Source: Devosia rhizoryzae
GTDB taxonomy: Bacteria; Pseudomonadota; Alphaproteobacteria; Rhizobiales; Devosiaceae
DNA length: 64,000 nt
Direction of reading: 5' to 3'
NCBI RefSeq assembly: GCF_016698665.1
Contig: NZ_CP068046.1
Span: forward strand, 2,294,001 to 2,358,000
The notes under the pieces are model-generated. The model was not told the DNA's origin. It did no database searches and saw only the letters and a list, made by a program, of their open reading frames with translations. Made by a program: the position numbers and the translations under genes. Shown in pieces: positions 54,439 through 62,822 of this stretch (position 1 is the first letter of the stretch; the number at the start of each line of letters is the position of its first letter).

Positions 54439-56402
54439 TTGGCAGCCCCCTGCATACTGCTCGAAGCCCTGGACGGTTTGCGGGTCGAAAGGCTGCCATT
54501 GGGTTTCGCAGCAGCCCCGCCGGTCATTTTCTGGTTTAAGATTTGCCTGACCGCCTCGCCCTTGAGGAAGCGCTGGGCCTGCAACTCGCTCGCGAGCACC
54601 AAAACCTGCTGGCGATTTTGCGTGACCAGTTTCAGCGCGCGATGCAGCAGCCGCTTGACGGCTTCGTCCGCGAAGTCGAAGGCCGCTTCGCTAGAGGGGT
54701 CGAGCTGTCCAAGCGTGTCATAGAGACCCCAGTCGCACAGGCCACGCATCAAAAGACTGCTAGCCTGCCGGATATCGAGCGCGGCGCCCGAATGAGCGCC
54801 ATGTGCCCCAAGCAGAAGGTCGGCAGCTCGACCGGCCATGAGGACCGTGACGATATTCTCTAAATGCTCGCGATTGAGCATTTGCCCGTGTGGGACCGTG
54901 CGGGTTACGCCGCCGCTGTCCCCTCGGGCAATGATCGAGACATGCTTGACCTCGATGCCTAGCGTCGTGGCGACAAAGGCATGGCCGGCTTCGTGGATAG
55001 CGACTGCCCGGATTTCATCGGGTTGTCGGTCGTCCGGCGGGGCTACGGCGTCGATGACATCCTCGACCGTTAGATCACTTTGAAAATGGTGGGCAGAGGA
55101 TCGCGCTTCTTTGCACCAGCTCTCGATCTGGGCCGGTGACGCGCCGTGGGCAAGGCTAGCAACAACACCCAGTTCGCTGGCCGGGATGTCTGGGGCCAAG
55201 TAATAGGCAAAGATCGCTCGGAGCTCGTCCTCGCTCTCGGGAACCGGTACATGAACGCGCTGCTCCATGCGCAAAGGCCGCAATAAAGCGCCATCGAGTC
55301 GTTCGACATAATTTGTTGCGCCGATGATCATGACCGACTTTCCCGAGCTACGCACCCGGTCGATCTGTTTGAGGAAAAGCGTAACGATCGGCACCCACCA
55401 TTGCCGATCTCTGGCATCGAGTGATGCGCGGTCCGGCAAAGCGTCCAGTTCATCAATGAAGCCCACGGAATAATCGTGTTCCAACACGCGGTCAAAAAAG
55501 GCGACGATGGCCTTGCTTACACCGCCGAGATTCCCGTCGCTGTCGTTGAACCATCCGCCCATTGTTGCCGGAACTAAACGCCACCCCGCAGAGCGCGCGA
55601 GGCTTTCCCCGATCATTGTCTTGCCTGTTCCCGGCGGCCCTTCGAGTACCGCAAAACGTAGCTGCTGCGGGTCAAGCCTGCCTGCGCTGACCTGGCTGAG
55701 TTCATCAAGACAGCCCAAAGCCCAGCCACGAACTGCGGCGGGCAGCGGCAAGTCCTCGAGGCGCGGCCCCCTAGCCTTCATCCCCTCGATGTTTTGAGAC
55801 CGCTGGTTTTCGGCAAGGGCCCTGATGCGTCTGACACAGTCGCGCGCCGTGCTGTTGGGACGCATGGCGAAAATCAAATCGAGGAAATCAAGCCGCTCGA
55901 TATCCGCCGACACGAGACCACTCGCCCGCTGGCCGCAAAAGCCGCGAATGGCGCGGTTGACACCGGCGACATCGATCGGCGGCAGCTCGAGCCGCAGATC
56001 GATTGCACCATGAACCTTGGAGGGGAGAAGGCCGGGCGCTGCCGGGGTGGACAGGATGATGTGCAGGCCTTCGCTCAAGTCGGTCTGCACCTGGCTGACG
56101 ATCCACTCGTTCCGGTCCTTACGCACGTCGGTCACGGTCAAGGTCCGCACCTGGGCGTTGCTGCGCTTGATCGCTCGGCTGATGGCATGGGCCCAGCCGG
56201 CGCTGGGGGAAACCAGGTGGATGACCTGAGGCGTGGTCGAGCGCAAGGCCGCACGGACCGCGGCGGTCCTGCCTTTCAGCAGCGCCTCGACGAGCAGACG
56301 TTCGGGCCGCAACGGCTTATCGTCCACCTCGGTTTCGACAGGGTCGGCGGTGTCGAAATCGTTGTCTTCGACGGCGAGCGAAATAGCTTCAAATTTGGGC
56401 AT
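54435..56402 (-). CDS. soluble FtsH-like AAA+ ATPase with M41 zinc peptidase domain
   Basis: 655 residues. A 230-residue N-terminal region without membrane helices precedes the AAA+ core: Walker A GPPGTGKT (255-262), Walker B GFIDELDA (314-321), sensor-1 GATN (361-364) and Arg375 region LLRPLRME. The peptidase domain has HEAGH (470-474), the zinc motif of M41, and a third ligand Asp543 in HSGAALDI. FtsH itself has two N-terminal membrane helices; these are absent, so the protein is probably cytoplasmic. The ATG at 56402 has AAGGAA upstream. It is translationally coupled to the recombinase, suggesting that it remodels or degrades a recombination or replication protein. Confidence 0.85.
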   Translation of the reverse strand: MPKFEAISLAVEDNDFDTADPVETEVDDKPLRPERLLVEALLKGRTAAVRAALRSTTPQVIHLVSPSAGWAHAISRAIKRSNAQVRTLTVTDVRKDRNEWIVSQVQTDLSEGLHIILSTPAAPGLLPSKVHGAIDLRLELPPIDVAGVNRAIRGFCGQRASGLVSADIERLDFLDLIFAMRPNSTARDCVRRIRALAENQRSQNIEGMKARGPRLEDLPLPAAVRGWALGCLDELSQVSAGRLDPQQLRFAVLEGPPGTGKTMIGESLARSAGWRLVPATMGGWFNDSDGNLGGVSKAIVAFFDRVLEHDYSVGFIDELDALPDRASLDARDRQWWVPIVTLFLKQIDRVRSSGKSVMIIGATNYVERLDGALLRPLRMEQRVHVPVPESEDELRAIFAYYLAPDIPASELGVVASLAHGASPAQIESWCKEARSSAHHFQSDLTVEDVIDAVAPPDDRQPDEIRAVAIHEAGHAFVATTLGIEVKHVSIIARGDSGGVTRTVPHGQMLNREHLENIVTVLMAGRAADLLLGAHGAHSGAALDIRQASSLLMRGLCDWGLYDTLGQLDPSSEAAFDFADEAVKRLLHRALKLVTQNRQQVLVLASELQAQRFLKGEAVRQILNQKMTGGAAAKPNGSLSTRKPSRASSSMQGAAK

Positions 56403-56493
56403 GACGGTTCCTTGGCGGTCGCGCCTGGCGCGCCGCAACATGATTGGAAAAGGAGGGATGCGGGTGGCCTGTGCCACCCGTCGGATCGAAGGC

Positions 56494-57678
56494 TTAGGGC
56501 CTTGGACCTATGCCAGCTGGATGCGCCAAGGGACGCCAGATCGTCGGTTTGACGCGGGAGCCAGCCACGAAATTTCCAGCCCCGGCTAACGTGTCGAACG
56601 CCAGATCAACGGTCAAAACCAGATGATCGTCTTCTGGGATGAGACCGCCGTCGTGAAGAAGATCTTGGCGATCCGTGAGCGCGGCTCTGCCAGCAGAAGG
56701 CACCGGATCGCGCCGCACCTGACTATCGGCCAGAACCCAGAACTTGCCATCCTCGATCCGGGCGTTGGCGGTAACGCCACAGCTTTCCATGGTGAAGAGT
56801 TGGCCCGCCCCGTGCCCCTCGGGCGCAGGTTCGATCTCGTCGGTTTCGATCAATGTGGTATTGCTTGTGGTTCGGAACCCCTGAACGGAACCAATAGTGA
56901 GCAGCCCTGCCCGCTCGATGCGCTGGAAGAAAGCCGTGACGAAGCGGTCCGTGGCCTCGTAGCGATCCGGTGCGAGCCGTTCCCCGGCCGGGAGGGCGTT
57001 GAGCAGCGTCAGGTCGGGGTGCTTGATGACCATGCGGGCCGCGAGCCGCTCGGCGGTGCGGGTCTGAGCCTCATCGAGCGCTTGGTGCTTGTCCACCGCA
57101 GCGATGATGCGATCAGGCAGGCCGTTACGGCGCAAATGCGCGCCCCAGGCAAGGCGACAGGCCGTATCGCCGGACCGGCCCACATAGACGGCATTGCCAT
57201 AGAGCGCGAGGTAAATGCCGCGCTGCCGCAAGCGCGGCTCCCGGGCGAAATAGCCGCGGTCGATGCCCGTGGCAAAGAAGATATCGGGCTCGGGCGCGAC
57301 TACTTTGAGGTGCTGCACACCCTTGTTTTGTGTCTGCGGTGAAGGCGCCGCGGCTTTCCGCGGAGGCGGAGTGACACGGCGCGCCACCTGGCTATGGGCG
57401 TCCAGAAGACCAGTGGTGGTGACGATCAGAGCGCCTTCGCGGATCAGCGCCTGGATAGCCTGGCCAGGGCTGGGATGATCTCCGAGCAGGGCCATGAGAT
57501 CGCCGAGGTGGGCGGAGCCGGTCTCGTCGATGGCGGCGAGGATGGCGATCTGGCTGTCGAGATCGAGATGCGGGTCGGCCACGAGGCCATCAATGACCGG
57601 AACCGGTGTGACGGTGGGGAAATCGTTCGAAGCAAGGTTGTGGGCGGGACGATCCGCGCCCAGAATAGCGCAAGCCAT
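56494..57678 (-). CDS. GIY-YIG nuclease-like protein with C-terminal DUF4357
   Basis: 394 residues. A winged-helix-like region at about 40-97, a GIY-YIG domain at about 153-215 (GIYLALYGNAVYVGRSGD; GIY 154-156, YVG 165-167, catalytic Arg175 and Glu210), and a C-terminal DUF4357-like part at about 295-385 (GVTANARIEDGKFWVLADS, FDTLAGAGNFVAGSRVKP). These features suggest a DNA-cutting protein. The ATG at 57678 has AGGAG 8 bases upstream. It is the first gene of the protease-recombinase unit; 91 bases separate it from the protease gene. Confidence 0.78.
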   Translation of the reverse strand: MACAILGADRPAHNLASNDFPTVTPVPVIDGLVADPHLDLDSQIAILAAIDETGSAHLGDLMALLGDHPSPGQAIQALIREGALIVTTTGLLDAHSQVARRVTPPPRKAAAPSPQTQNKGVQHLKVVAPEPDIFFATGIDRGYFAREPRLRQRGIYLALYGNAVYVGRSGDTACRLAWGAHLRRNGLPDRIIAAVDKHQALDEAQTRTAERLAARMVIKHPDLTLLNALPAGERLAPDRYEATDRFVTAFFQRIERAGLLTIGSVQGFRTTSNTTLIETDEIEPAPEGHGAGQLFTMESCGVTANARIEDGKFWVLADSQVRRDPVPSAGRAALTDRQDLLHDGGLIPEDDHLVLTVDLAFDTLAGAGNFVAGSRVKPTIWRPLAHPAGIGPRP

Positions 57679-57722
57679 TGGGTGTCTCCTGTGGAAGCAG
57701 TGAGTGCCCTTGGTTAGGCTGG

Positions 57723-57822
57723 CAAGGTGTTAGCGCACCTTGTCAGCCGCCTCTGGTTCGAGTGGTCGAACCAGCATCTCGTGAGGAGACGCGGCCTAGG
57801 GTGTGGCTCTTAATTGAGCCAC
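57723..57822 (-). promoter_or_regulatory. three consecutive hairpins in the leader of the GIY-YIG operon
   Basis: Perfect inverted repeats: CAAGGTG/CACCTTG (57723-57742, 6-base loop), CTGGTTCGA/TCGAACCAG (57753-57774, 4-base loop) and GTGGCTC/GAGCCAC (57803-57822, loop TTAATT). All lie 45-145 bases before the start at 57678. A longer-range pair CATGAGAAC (57829) / GTTCTCATG (57877) follows. They may be protein-binding palindromes or RNA leader structures. Confidence 0.6.
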
Positions 57823-57968
57823 GCTGATCATGAGAACGGAAAGCCTATGGGCTGTCAACGGCTATGTTTGCGCTTTGTTCTCATGGTTAACGCGCCTCGA
57901 GGATGGGCTTCGAGTTGCCGGAGACGGGCTGGATTTCGCGCGGTTTCGGCCTGGTGAGAGGCTCGAGT

Positions 57969-58093
57969 TTCCGGCGAATGTTCGATAACGCGGCTCTTCC
58001 TGCGGATGTCATTAACGCAGCAGTTCTGAGCGAAGTTTCCGCGCCAGCGGCCTGCGGAGAGGCGCGCCCTTCCGGCGAATGACCGATAACGGG
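57969..58093 (+). repeat. three related direct repeats
   Basis: TTCCGGCGAATG-NN-CGATAACG at 57969-57990 and again at 58070-58091, and a diverged copy TTCCTGCGGATG-T-CATTAACG at 57997-58017. They lie between the two recombinase units, about 300-420 bases upstream of the GIY-YIG start. Possible recombinase or regulator binding sites. Confidence 0.6.
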
Positions 58094-58254
58094 CTGAACT
58101 CGACATCCTCCAGGGCTACCGAGCTGCAAATACATAAACCGTAAAAGATGGGCAAACCGCGTCAATGACGACCACAAATGCCCGAGGCGATCTGATTCTG
58201 ATGGATTTTGGTCTCAATCTCCCGCGCCAATAGCAACAAACCTGCAGCAAGTGC

Positions 58255-59166
58255 CTAGTACAATTCAGCCGCTTCACGCTGAAAATCTGGATGATGATGC
58301 CCGTAGATTTCGACAAGCGTTTGTTCAGTCATGCCGAGGAAACCCGAGAGTTCCCACGTCTTGGCACCCGCTTGCATGCCCCAGGTTGCACGAGTATGGC
58401 GCAGAACATGCGGTGACACGTCGCTCAGACCCGCCAAATCACACGCCGCCGCAAAGCTTTTCTTTGGATCAAATATCGGACTGCCGTTCTCATGGATTAC
58501 ATAGGTCGCACTTGGAGCGCGCAAGCGGGCGCGACGAAGATGTCCGAGCAGCTTACGCGGAATTCGGATGCGCGGGCGACGCTTCTTGGTGCGCTTCCTA
58601 CCTTGCGGCTGCCAGTCTATCAGGCCCGCGACTAGATCAATCTGGTCCCAACGCAGCGCTGTTATCGAGGATTTTCGTGCTCCGGTATGCAGCCCTATCA
58701 AGATGAAAAGCGGCAGATAACTACGCGCTCTGGGCGCCTGCCTGGCAGCAATCAGCAGACGAGCTGCTTCGTTCTTGCTGAGCCATCGCTCCTTGGGCTC
58801 CGGCCGAGCGGGCAAGTGAATGACAAGTTTGCGGGATAAGCGTCCTTCGGCATGTGCATGATTGATGGAAGCGCGAAGTACTCCAAGCTCACGCCTAACC
58901 GTACCATCGGCGCGGCTGCGCCACTTGCCATAAGCCTCACAGCTTTGGCGTGTAACAGCAGCCGCCGTCCGGCCTGCCCAAAACTTTACCAGAGGCACTA
59001 GGGCAAACCTTATCCGCTCACCGGCCATAACCTTGTCAGCTCGTTCACTATTACAAATCTCGAGCAGATCGGTGATTAGGACGTCGCCCAGATCAACGGG
59101 CGGCAGAAATTCCTTGCTTGAAACGGGCGCGAAAGCACGATCTGTGCTAACAGATGAACTAGCCAT
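58255..59166 (-). CDS. second tyrosine recombinase
   Basis: 303 residues. SAM-like part at about 25-120; catalytic Arg164 (HTGARKSSI), His253-xx-Arg256 (PHVLRHTRA) and Tyr288 (LVEIYGHHH). The usual His/Trp before the tyrosine is replaced: the LGH motif reads LGM (Met279). It shows no close similarity to the 296-residue recombinase by eye. The gene is monocistronic and divergent from a small ribbon-helix-helix gene, with an 18-bp palindrome in between. Confidence 0.9.
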   Translation of the reverse strand: MASSSVSTDRAFAPVSSKEFLPPVDLGDVLITDLLEICNSERADKVMAGERIRFALVPLVKFWAGRTAAAVTRQSCEAYGKWRSRADGTVRRELGVLRASINHAHAEGRLSRKLVIHLPARPEPKERWLSKNEAARLLIAARQAPRARSYLPLFILIGLHTGARKSSITALRWDQIDLVAGLIDWQPQGRKRTKKRRPRIRIPRKLLGHLRRARLRAPSATYVIHENGSPIFDPKKSFAAACDLAGLSDVSPHVLRHTRATWGMQAGAKTWELSGFLGMTEQTLVEIYGHHHPDFQREAAELY

Positions 59167-59235
59167 AGGGTTCTCCTGGAACGCTTTGGTCAGGGCCGGC
59201 AGGAGGTGCGAACTCTTGCACGGCCCGTTTTTTCA

Positions 59236-59265
59236 GGTATACGCGAAGCCACTGCGATAAGTCAA
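59236..59265 (-). promoter_or_regulatory. probable sigma-70-type promoter of the second recombinase
   Basis: On the minus strand TTGACT (59260-59265), an 18-base spacer, and TATACC (59236-59241), about 70 bases before the start at 59166. The -35 box abuts the palindrome at 59265-59282. Confidence 0.4.
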
Positions 59266-59282
59266 TATCGTATATACGATAT
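59265..59282. promoter_or_regulatory. 18-bp perfect palindrome, likely operator
   Basis: ATATCGTATATACGATAT at the centre of the 134-bp divergent region, 18 bases before the TTG start of the ribbon-helix-helix gene. Its position suits autoregulation by that protein and control of the recombinase promoter. Confidence 0.7.
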
Positions 59283-59300
59283 ATTTTTTGGAGTTGTCGT

Positions 59301-59471
59301 TTGGGTAGGCCGCAGCAGTTCCCGAACAAAATCCTGATAGGTTTCACGGAAAGTCAGCTAAAATCCGTGGATGACTGGCGGCGCCAGCAGGACGATATTC
59401 CCAACCGGTCCGAGTCTATTCGGAGACTGGTCGAAATTGCGCTTGCCGACGCAAAGCGGGATGAAGGTTGA
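59301..59471 (+). CDS. small ribbon-helix-helix (CopG/Arc-like) DNA-binding protein
   Basis: 56 residues from TTG with GGAG 7 bases upstream. Sequence features: a beta-strand-like NKILIGFTESQL followed by KSVDDWRRQQDDIPNRSE and SIRRLVEIALADAK, the beta-alpha-alpha pattern of CopG-type regulators with the typical RSE-IR turn between helices. It is short but clear. Being divergent from the recombinase, with a palindrome between, it is probably its regulator and its own repressor. An excisionase-like role is the alternative. Confidence 0.72.
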   Translation: MGRPQQFPNKILIGFTESQLKSVDDWRRQQDDIPNRSESIRRLVEIALADAKRDEG

Positions 59472-60351
59472 ACGGCTGAACCGTGCGGGCATGCAGGCTC
59501 ATAGCATTCGCCGCAGGCCTGGCGGTCCCGGCTGCAAACTCACTTCTTTCCACGAATAATAGTTGGACCGAATAGCCCCAGGTGCCGACACGCGCGGATG
59601 GTAAGGGCCAGGATGGTCAGGTTCGTGCCTGATACGCCTGCGCCGGCAAAGAAACGTTTATAGGGAATGGCCGAGACATGCCGACCGCGCTTATCGGCGC
59701 GGCACAACTGTGGCCAAGGCGTGCGGGGACCAACACTAACTACCCTAATGCACAACGAAGAGTACGGAATCGAACGAAGGTGCCGATCTCTGTGCCCTAC
59801 TGAGGAGCTATTCTCGTCATCGGCACATTCCGATGCGCGGCTTATTAGGCATAATCGCCGTCGTGCCTACGGATGAAGGGCGCTGGACGTCTCGCGTGCC
59901 TGGCCCTTTTGGCGGCAATCTTTATGTCAAATATCTGATCGCCGGCTCGACGCCGTATTTGCCGACCTTTCACGAGGCGCACTGTTTTCGGTCGGCAATG
60001 GGCACTCAGGCCCAAGGTGACAGCGAAAATCAACATCGCCGCAGCCGAAACCTCTATGTCCGGCCGCCTTCGCCTTTCCGTCCAACGCGGCCGGAGCACC
60101 CTACGGGCCACATCACCATCGGAATGCACGAAGACCTGCGTGAAGCCACTTCCCGGCGTTCGCGACGGAGCGGACACCGGCAGCCTTTTGGCTGTAGTGC
60201 GCCCCATCCCGGCCGTTCAAGCTCGTTACGCAAATTCCCGAAAGCCGTCACTCGCGCTTTGTATCAACCAGGCCGGCTTGAGAGGTCCAATATGGACTGA
60301 CCAAAACCGCTCGGGTGTTCGAAAAACAGCTACCGAACTCCTAAACCTTAT
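59472..60351. other. gap without a supportable gene
   Basis: About 880 bases between the RHH gene and the TetR gene. Several long open frames exist on both strands (for example 59833-60300 plus and 59845-60207 minus) but none shows a family pattern or RBS. It may hold a degraded end of the mobile element. Confidence 0.4.
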
Positions 60352-60927
60352 CTAAGCCTTTTTAGTGACCAGGCCTCGAAAATACGCACTGATGACGCGG
60401 CCCGGGTCTGCGGCGGCCCTGCTGTTTGTCAGTCTGTCAAAGATCAGGTCATCGACTAAAGCAACCAGATCCTGGGCATGGAGCTGCGGCTCCGGCACAC
60501 CGACGCCCCTTAAGGTCGCGGTGCCGGCGGCAAGCAAACGTTGTCGGATCGGCGACTCGTCGGTGATGAGCTTGTGCAGATCGGGCTCTTTGACGAGATC
60601 GATCCGCAGGGCATAGCGCGCCAGATGATCGAGGGGCCGGCTTTCCGTCATGGAGACGACGAGCGCGGCAATCGCCTTTGCCGCCACGTCCGCATCACGG
60701 GGCGCCGGTGCCGACGCTTCTTGCCCGAGTTCATCGAAGGTCCTCGTGCTCAGCCGGCTGACGACCGCCTCGATCAGGGCTTGCCGTGTGCGCAGATAAT
60801 AGGAGGTCGAGCCGGCCGGATAGCCGAGCCGCCCATCGATCGCACGGTGTGTCAGCGCCCGCAGGCCTTCTGTCGCAATAATTTCAATGGCTGCATCAGC
60901 AATGGCGTCACGGCGGTTGTCGGTCAT
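60352..60927 (-). CDS. TetR family transcriptional repressor
   Basis: 191 residues. The N-terminal TetR helix-turn-helix is clear: RRDAIADAAIEIIATEGLRALTHRAID (quoted as AIEIIATEGLRALTHR) and GYPAGSTSYYLRTRQALIEAV. The C-terminal ligand domain is helical. It is divergent from the FAD monooxygenase, with half-sites TGTAGA/TCTACA in the 86-base interval, and so should control that operon and itself. The ligand is unknown, probably the monooxygenase substrate. Confidence 0.9.
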   Translation of the reverse strand: MTDNRRDAIADAAIEIIATEGLRALTHRAIDGRLGYPAGSTSYYLRTRQALIEAVVSRLSTRTFDELGQEASAPAPRDADVAAKAIAALVVSMTESRPLDHLARYALRIDLVKEPDLHKLITDESPIRQRLLAAGTATLRGVGVPEPQLHAQDLVALVDDLIFDRLTNSRAAADPGRVISAYFRGLVTKKA

Positions 60928-60981
60928 TGAGAGCTCCTTCTCGCCACCTTCATAACCCCACTTGCCAAAATCCTCAACAAG

Positions 60982-61004
60982 TGTAGAGTATCTACAGATG
61001 TAGA
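60982..61004. promoter_or_regulatory. TetR-type operator with three half-sites
   Basis: TGTAGA-GTA-TCTACA-GA-TGTAGA: two overlapping inverted repeats sharing the central TCTACA, ending 9 bases before the monooxygenase start at 61014. Binding would block both divergent promoters. Confidence 0.7.
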
Positions 61005-61013
61005 GGATTGGAT

Positions 61014-62186
61014 ATGCGGATCGCAGTCATCGGCGCAGGTATCGGCGGGCTCAGCGCCGCCATCGGATTGAGACGTGTGGGCGCTGGCGTCACCCTGTTC
61101 GAGCGCGCAGCAGACCTGCGTGCCGCCGGATCTGGACTGTCGATTTTCGGAAACGGCGCCCGAGCCTTGGAAGCCCTGGGCCTCGGCGAGCAATTTCGCG
61201 CCGAGGCGAATTCGGCCGGAATTTTCGTTGGCGGCCAGCGGCGCCCCGATGGGCGCTGGCTGAGCCGGACACCCCAGGCAGCGCTGTCACAGCTGCGGGT
61301 GATCGACCGCCAGCACCTGCACGACATGCTCCAGGCGGCAACGGCAGGGATTGCGGTACAAACCGGCGTTCTCGCCAGCGCCGACACTGGCGGCACCGTG
61401 TGCTGGACAAGCGACGGAATCGACACTGCCGAACAGTTCGACCTCGTCGTTGCGGCCGATGGCATTCACAGCAGGATCAGGCAGGACGTCTGGGGTGATG
61501 TCACCCCATTGCGCTATGCGGGCTACTCCGCCTGGCGCGGCATTACCGCCGAACCGGTAGACCTGCGCGGGGAGGCCGGCGAGACCTGGGGACATGGGGA
61601 ACGCTTCGGCATAGCGCCCCTTGCCGACGGCCGGATATACTGGTTCGCCGTGGCGAGTATGCCCGCAGGCACCTCATTCGCGGACGAATTTGCCGAGGTC
61701 AGGCGCCGTTTTGTCCATTGGCACGATCCGATCGGCAGCATCATCGAGAGGACCCGCCCCGCGGACGTTTTCCGGCGGGACATCTACGATCTGTCTCAAC
61801 CTCTGCGCAGCTTCGTCAACGATAAGGTCGTGCTGCTTGGCGACGCCGCCCATGCCATGACGCCAGATCTCGGACAAGGCGGCAATCAGGCCATGGAGGA
61901 TGCGGCGACACTCGCAGCGCTCCTCGCCCCGCTCGCGGCCAGGCCCGCACCACAACCCGACGCGCTGCGGCACGCACTGGCCCGATATGACCAGTTGCGG
62001 CGCTCCCGGACACAGGCCATTGCGCGAGACGCGCGCCGGCTTGGGGCCTTCGCTCATGTCAAAGGCACACTCGGCGTCTGGGGTCGCGACCTCATGATGC
62101 GGCTGATCCCGCCGCGCGTCATGGCCGGCCGTTTGGTGGCCCTGCAGGATTGGCAGCCGCCGGCCGCCACGCCCTGGAGCGGCTGA
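61014..62186 (+). CDS. FAD-dependent aromatic-type monooxygenase
   Basis: 390 residues. Group A flavoprotein: GxGxxG at RIAVIGAGIGGLSAAIGLRR (quoted as GAGIGGLSAAIGL), DG motif VVAADGIHSRIRQ and GD motif LLGDAAHAMTPDLGQGGNQAMEDAATLA (quoted as GDAAHAMTPDLGQGGN). Salicylate hydroxylase/PHBH-like family; NAD(P)H-dependent hydroxylation of an aromatic or similar substrate. The ATG at 61014 is preferred to a TTG at 61008. The cupin and dehydrogenase genes follow. Confidence 0.9.
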   Translation: MRIAVIGAGIGGLSAAIGLRRVGAGVTLFERAADLRAAGSGLSIFGNGARALEALGLGEQFRAEANSAGIFVGGQRRPDGRWLSRTPQAALSQLRVIDRQHLHDMLQAATAGIAVQTGVLASADTGGTVCWTSDGIDTAEQFDLVVAADGIHSRIRQDVWGDVTPLRYAGYSAWRGITAEPVDLRGEAGETWGHGERFGIAPLADGRIYWFAVASMPAGTSFADEFAEVRRRFVHWHDPIGSIIERTRPADVFRRDIYDLSQPLRSFVNDKVVLLGDAAHAMTPDLGQGGNQAMEDAATLAALLAPLAARPAPQPDALRHALARYDQLRRSRTQAIARDARRLGAFAHVKGTLGVWGRDLMMRLIPPRVMAGRLVALQDWQPPAATPWSG

Positions 62187-62313
62187 AGCCCAACCCTGAA
62201 GCTCCGACCCGTCGCAAGCTTCCTTCGAACACGGCTCCCTGCGGGCCGCGCACCCTGCCGACCCGCCTCCGGGTCGGGAGCAATACCGCCCGTCTCCATG
62301 AAAGGTACTCAAA

Positions 62314-62763
62314 ATGACAGACACCCAAGCCTATCACCTCCTCGGCAACATCATCCGCTTCCAGGCCGATGGCGCTCGGACCAACGGAGCCTACTCTCTA
62401 GCCGAAATCACCACTGCGCCGGGCGCCGGCACGCCGCCGCACCGGCAGAAGGACGACGACGAGGCCTTCTACGTTCTCGAAGGAACCTACGAGTTCATGC
62501 ACAATGGCAAGAACGTGACCGCCGGACCGGGCCAGTTCCTGTTCGTCGCCAAGGGCGAGACGCATGCCTTCCGCAATGCCGGCTCTGCCGCCGCCAGGAT
62601 GCTGGTCATCAATTCGCCCGCCGGATTGCACGAAAACTTCTTCCGCGAGGCCGGCGATCCAATTGGCGCCGATCAGCCCATGCCCGCCCCCTCGGCTCCC
62701 GATATGCCGCGGCTCGGCGCTGCCGCCGCCCGCTATGGCATCGAGTTCCTGCCGCCCCGCTAA
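62314..62763 (+). CDS. cupin-domain protein
   Basis: 149 residues, single cupin barrel. First motif GTPPHRQKDDDEAFYVLEGTYEF has metal ligands His and Glu, and the second GETHAFRNAG has a His. It resembles quercetin-2,3-dioxygenase-like or storage-type cupins (PF07883 type). A plausible partner in the degradation pathway of the operon; the reaction is not known. Confidence 0.82.
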   Translation: MTDTQAYHLLGNIIRFQADGARTNGAYSLAEITTAPGAGTPPHRQKDDDEAFYVLEGTYEFMHNGKNVTAGPGQFLFVAKGETHAFRNAGSAAARMLVINSPAGLHENFFREAGDPIGADQPMPAPSAPDMPRLGAAAARYGIEFLPPR

Positions 62764-62822
62764 GGCTTGGGGCCGGGCACCCGAGCCCGGCCCAACTCCC
62801 CTCAGATAAAAAAGAGATTGAG

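Noticed and set aside
59833..60300. 155-residue plus-strand ORF before the TetR gene
   Set aside because: No RBS, no family pattern, competing frames on the other strand.
62298..62822. Extension of the dehydrogenase gene back to 62298
   Set aside because: It overlaps the cupin gene in another frame; the MDR fold begins shortly after 62823.
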